Shown here piece after piece: positions 5,621-6,343 of a stretch of 6,343 bases of DNA. This DNA is from an uncultured Lachnospiraceae bacterium. GTDB lineage: Bacteria > Bacillota_A > Clostridia > Lachnospirales > Lachnospiraceae. A program made the position numbers and the translations under genes. The stretch is taken from positions 1 through 6,343 of the forward strand of contig CACZQE010000296.1 of NCBI GenBank assembly GCA_902783205.1, written 5' to 3'. The notes beneath the pieces are model-generated. The model made no database searches, was not told the DNA's origin, and worked only from the letters and a program-made list of their open reading frames with translations. The stretch's first letter is position 1; the number at the start of each line of letters is the position of its first letter.

Positions 5621-6343
5621 TCACCTCACCGTCTCATACATATCGGCTCCTACGTCGCCCTCGCTCCGGCTTCCCGGAGGCGCCACGTAATTCAATGGAA
5701 CACGTATGGTAAATGTTGAACCTTCACCCTCCTTACTGTGCACGCGGATAGAACCCTTGTGCATAAGGAGTACCTTTCTTGTAATCGCAAGACCCAAGCC
5801 TGTTCCGCCGGTCTCTCTGGAACGGTCCTTGTCCACCCGGTAGAAGCGTTCGAAAATCTGCTCCTGGCATTCCGCCGGGATACCGCATCCCGTATCCTTA
5901 ACACGGATATAGAAAAACTTGTGATCGGCATTCAGGGAAACATCTACCGATCCGTTATCATTATTGTACTTTACGGCATTTACAATGATATTATTGCAGG
6001 CCAGAGCCAGCTTGGTCTCATCCACCTCGGCCACAACATCACGCATGGTCTCAAGACGGATAGTGATATTGCGCTGGGCCGCAATGGGTGAGATTCTCTT
6101 CAGAAGAACCTCCAGCAGTTCATTGATATTGACCGTGGAAATGTTAAGAGAACTGTCCTTTTTATCCATCTTAACCAGAGTCAGAAGATCAGTGATGATC
6201 TGGTTCTCACGGTCAAGCTCTCCCACTATGTCATGCATGAACTCCTGATAAAGCTCCGCCGGCGCCTCCTCCTGCATGAGAAGGGAATCCGCCAGGATCT
6301 TCATGGAAGTAATAGGGGTCTTCAGCTCATGGGACACATTTGA
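5621..6343 (-). CDS. Sensor histidine kinase, C-terminal 240 residues (cut by right window edge)
   Basis: This is the transmitter half of a two-component sensor kinase, which autophosphorylates on His and passes the phosphate to a response regulator. Numbering from the window edge, the H-box SNVSHELKTP contains the phospho-accepting His5. A dimerisation helical hairpin follows to about residue 60. The ATPase domain has the N-box NNIIVNAVKY (117-126), G1/D-box DTGCGIP (150-156), F-box IFERFYRVD (163-171) and G2 GGTGLGLA (179-186), all intact. The last family strand is TFTIRVPL near 210-217, followed by a tail of about 23 residues. The reading frame is open through the right edge. The GTG at 6337 is the Val of the H-box, not a start, so the sensor, membrane and probable HAMP regions lie outside the window. 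The order suggests a WalK/PhoR-like (HisKA) class, but the signal cannot be told from this part. It is the upstream partner of the GerMN lipoprotein gene. Confidence 0.95.
   Translation of the reverse strand, partial: SNVSHELKTPITSMKILADSLLMQEEAPAELYQEFMHDIVGELDRENQIITDLLTLVKMDKKDSSLNISTVNINELLEVLLKRISPIAAQRNITIRLETMRDVVAEVDETKLALACNNIIVNAVKYNNDNGSVDVSLNADHKFFYIRVKDTGCGIPAECQEQIFERFYRVDKDRSRETGGTGLGLAITRKVLLMHKGSIRVHSKEGEGSTFTIRVPLNYVAPPGSRSEGDVGADMYETVR
5622..5627 (-). promoter_or_regulatory. Ribosome binding site of the GerMN lipoprotein gene, overlapping the kinase stop
   Basis: The minus strand reads GAGGTGACAGGATG. GAGGTG includes the first two bases of the kinase TGA stop, and the ATG begins 5 nt later. 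Ribosomes finishing the kinase would reach this start directly, so the two proteins are likely made together. Confidence 0.75.

Noticed and set aside
5738..6091. A 117-codon plus-strand open frame opposite the kinase
   Set aside because: The minus strand encodes intact N, G1, F and G2 kinase boxes here. The plus-strand frame is a shadow.
6335..6337. GTG at 6337 as the start of the kinase gene
   Set aside because: It encodes the Val of the SNVSHELKTP H-box, and the frame stays open to the window edge. A start there would remove the whole sensor half.
1..6343. An undescribed defence, mobile or CRISPR-like system
   Set aside because: All coding space is taken by recognisable kinase, GerMN lipoprotein, comEC, holA, rpsT and trpD genes. 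No direct-repeat array, transposase, integrase or attachment-like repeats were found by eye.

Overview
The window looks like a chromosomal housekeeping segment from a Gram-positive bacterium of the class Clostridia (Bacillota), most like the Lachnospiraceae. The grounds are the conserved order comEC-holA-rpsT, strong GGAGG-type ribosome binding sites, sigma-A-like promoters with 17-bp spacers, a GerMN-domain lipoprotein and moderate GC by eye. The genus cannot be named from the sequence alone. All six genes lie on the minus strand, so they read from right to left. No mobile element, CRISPR array, tRNA or rRNA is visible.

Right-hand block (about 2242-6343): the C-terminal part of a sensor histidine kinase enters from the right edge. 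A secreted lipoprotein with two GerMN domains follows after 4 nt, with its ribosome binding site inside the end of the kinase gene. Then, after 15 nt, comes a full-length ComEC-type DNA-uptake channel fused to a metallo-beta-lactamase domain. These three are probably one transcript. The kinase-lipoprotein pair resembles the MtrB-LpqB arrangement of Actinobacteria.

Middle block (about 686-2241): holA (DNA polymerase III delta subunit, the clamp-loader ATPase-fold protein) has its own good promoter directly after comEC. rpsT (ribosomal protein S20) follows with a near-consensus promoter, a leader of about 140 nt that can form hairpins, a TTG start codon and a strong intrinsic terminator.

Left-hand block (1-about 612): the first 160 codons of trpD (anthranilate phosphoribosyltransferase, tryptophan synthesis), cut by the left edge. 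Its roughly 94-nt leader contains complementary segments that can form two mutually exclusive structures, one leaving the ribosome binding site free and one hiding it. This is the most interesting signal in the window.

I found no clearly new multi-gene system. The items worth a second look are regulatory: the trpD leader, the rpsT leader, and the kinase/GerMN lipoprotein coupling.
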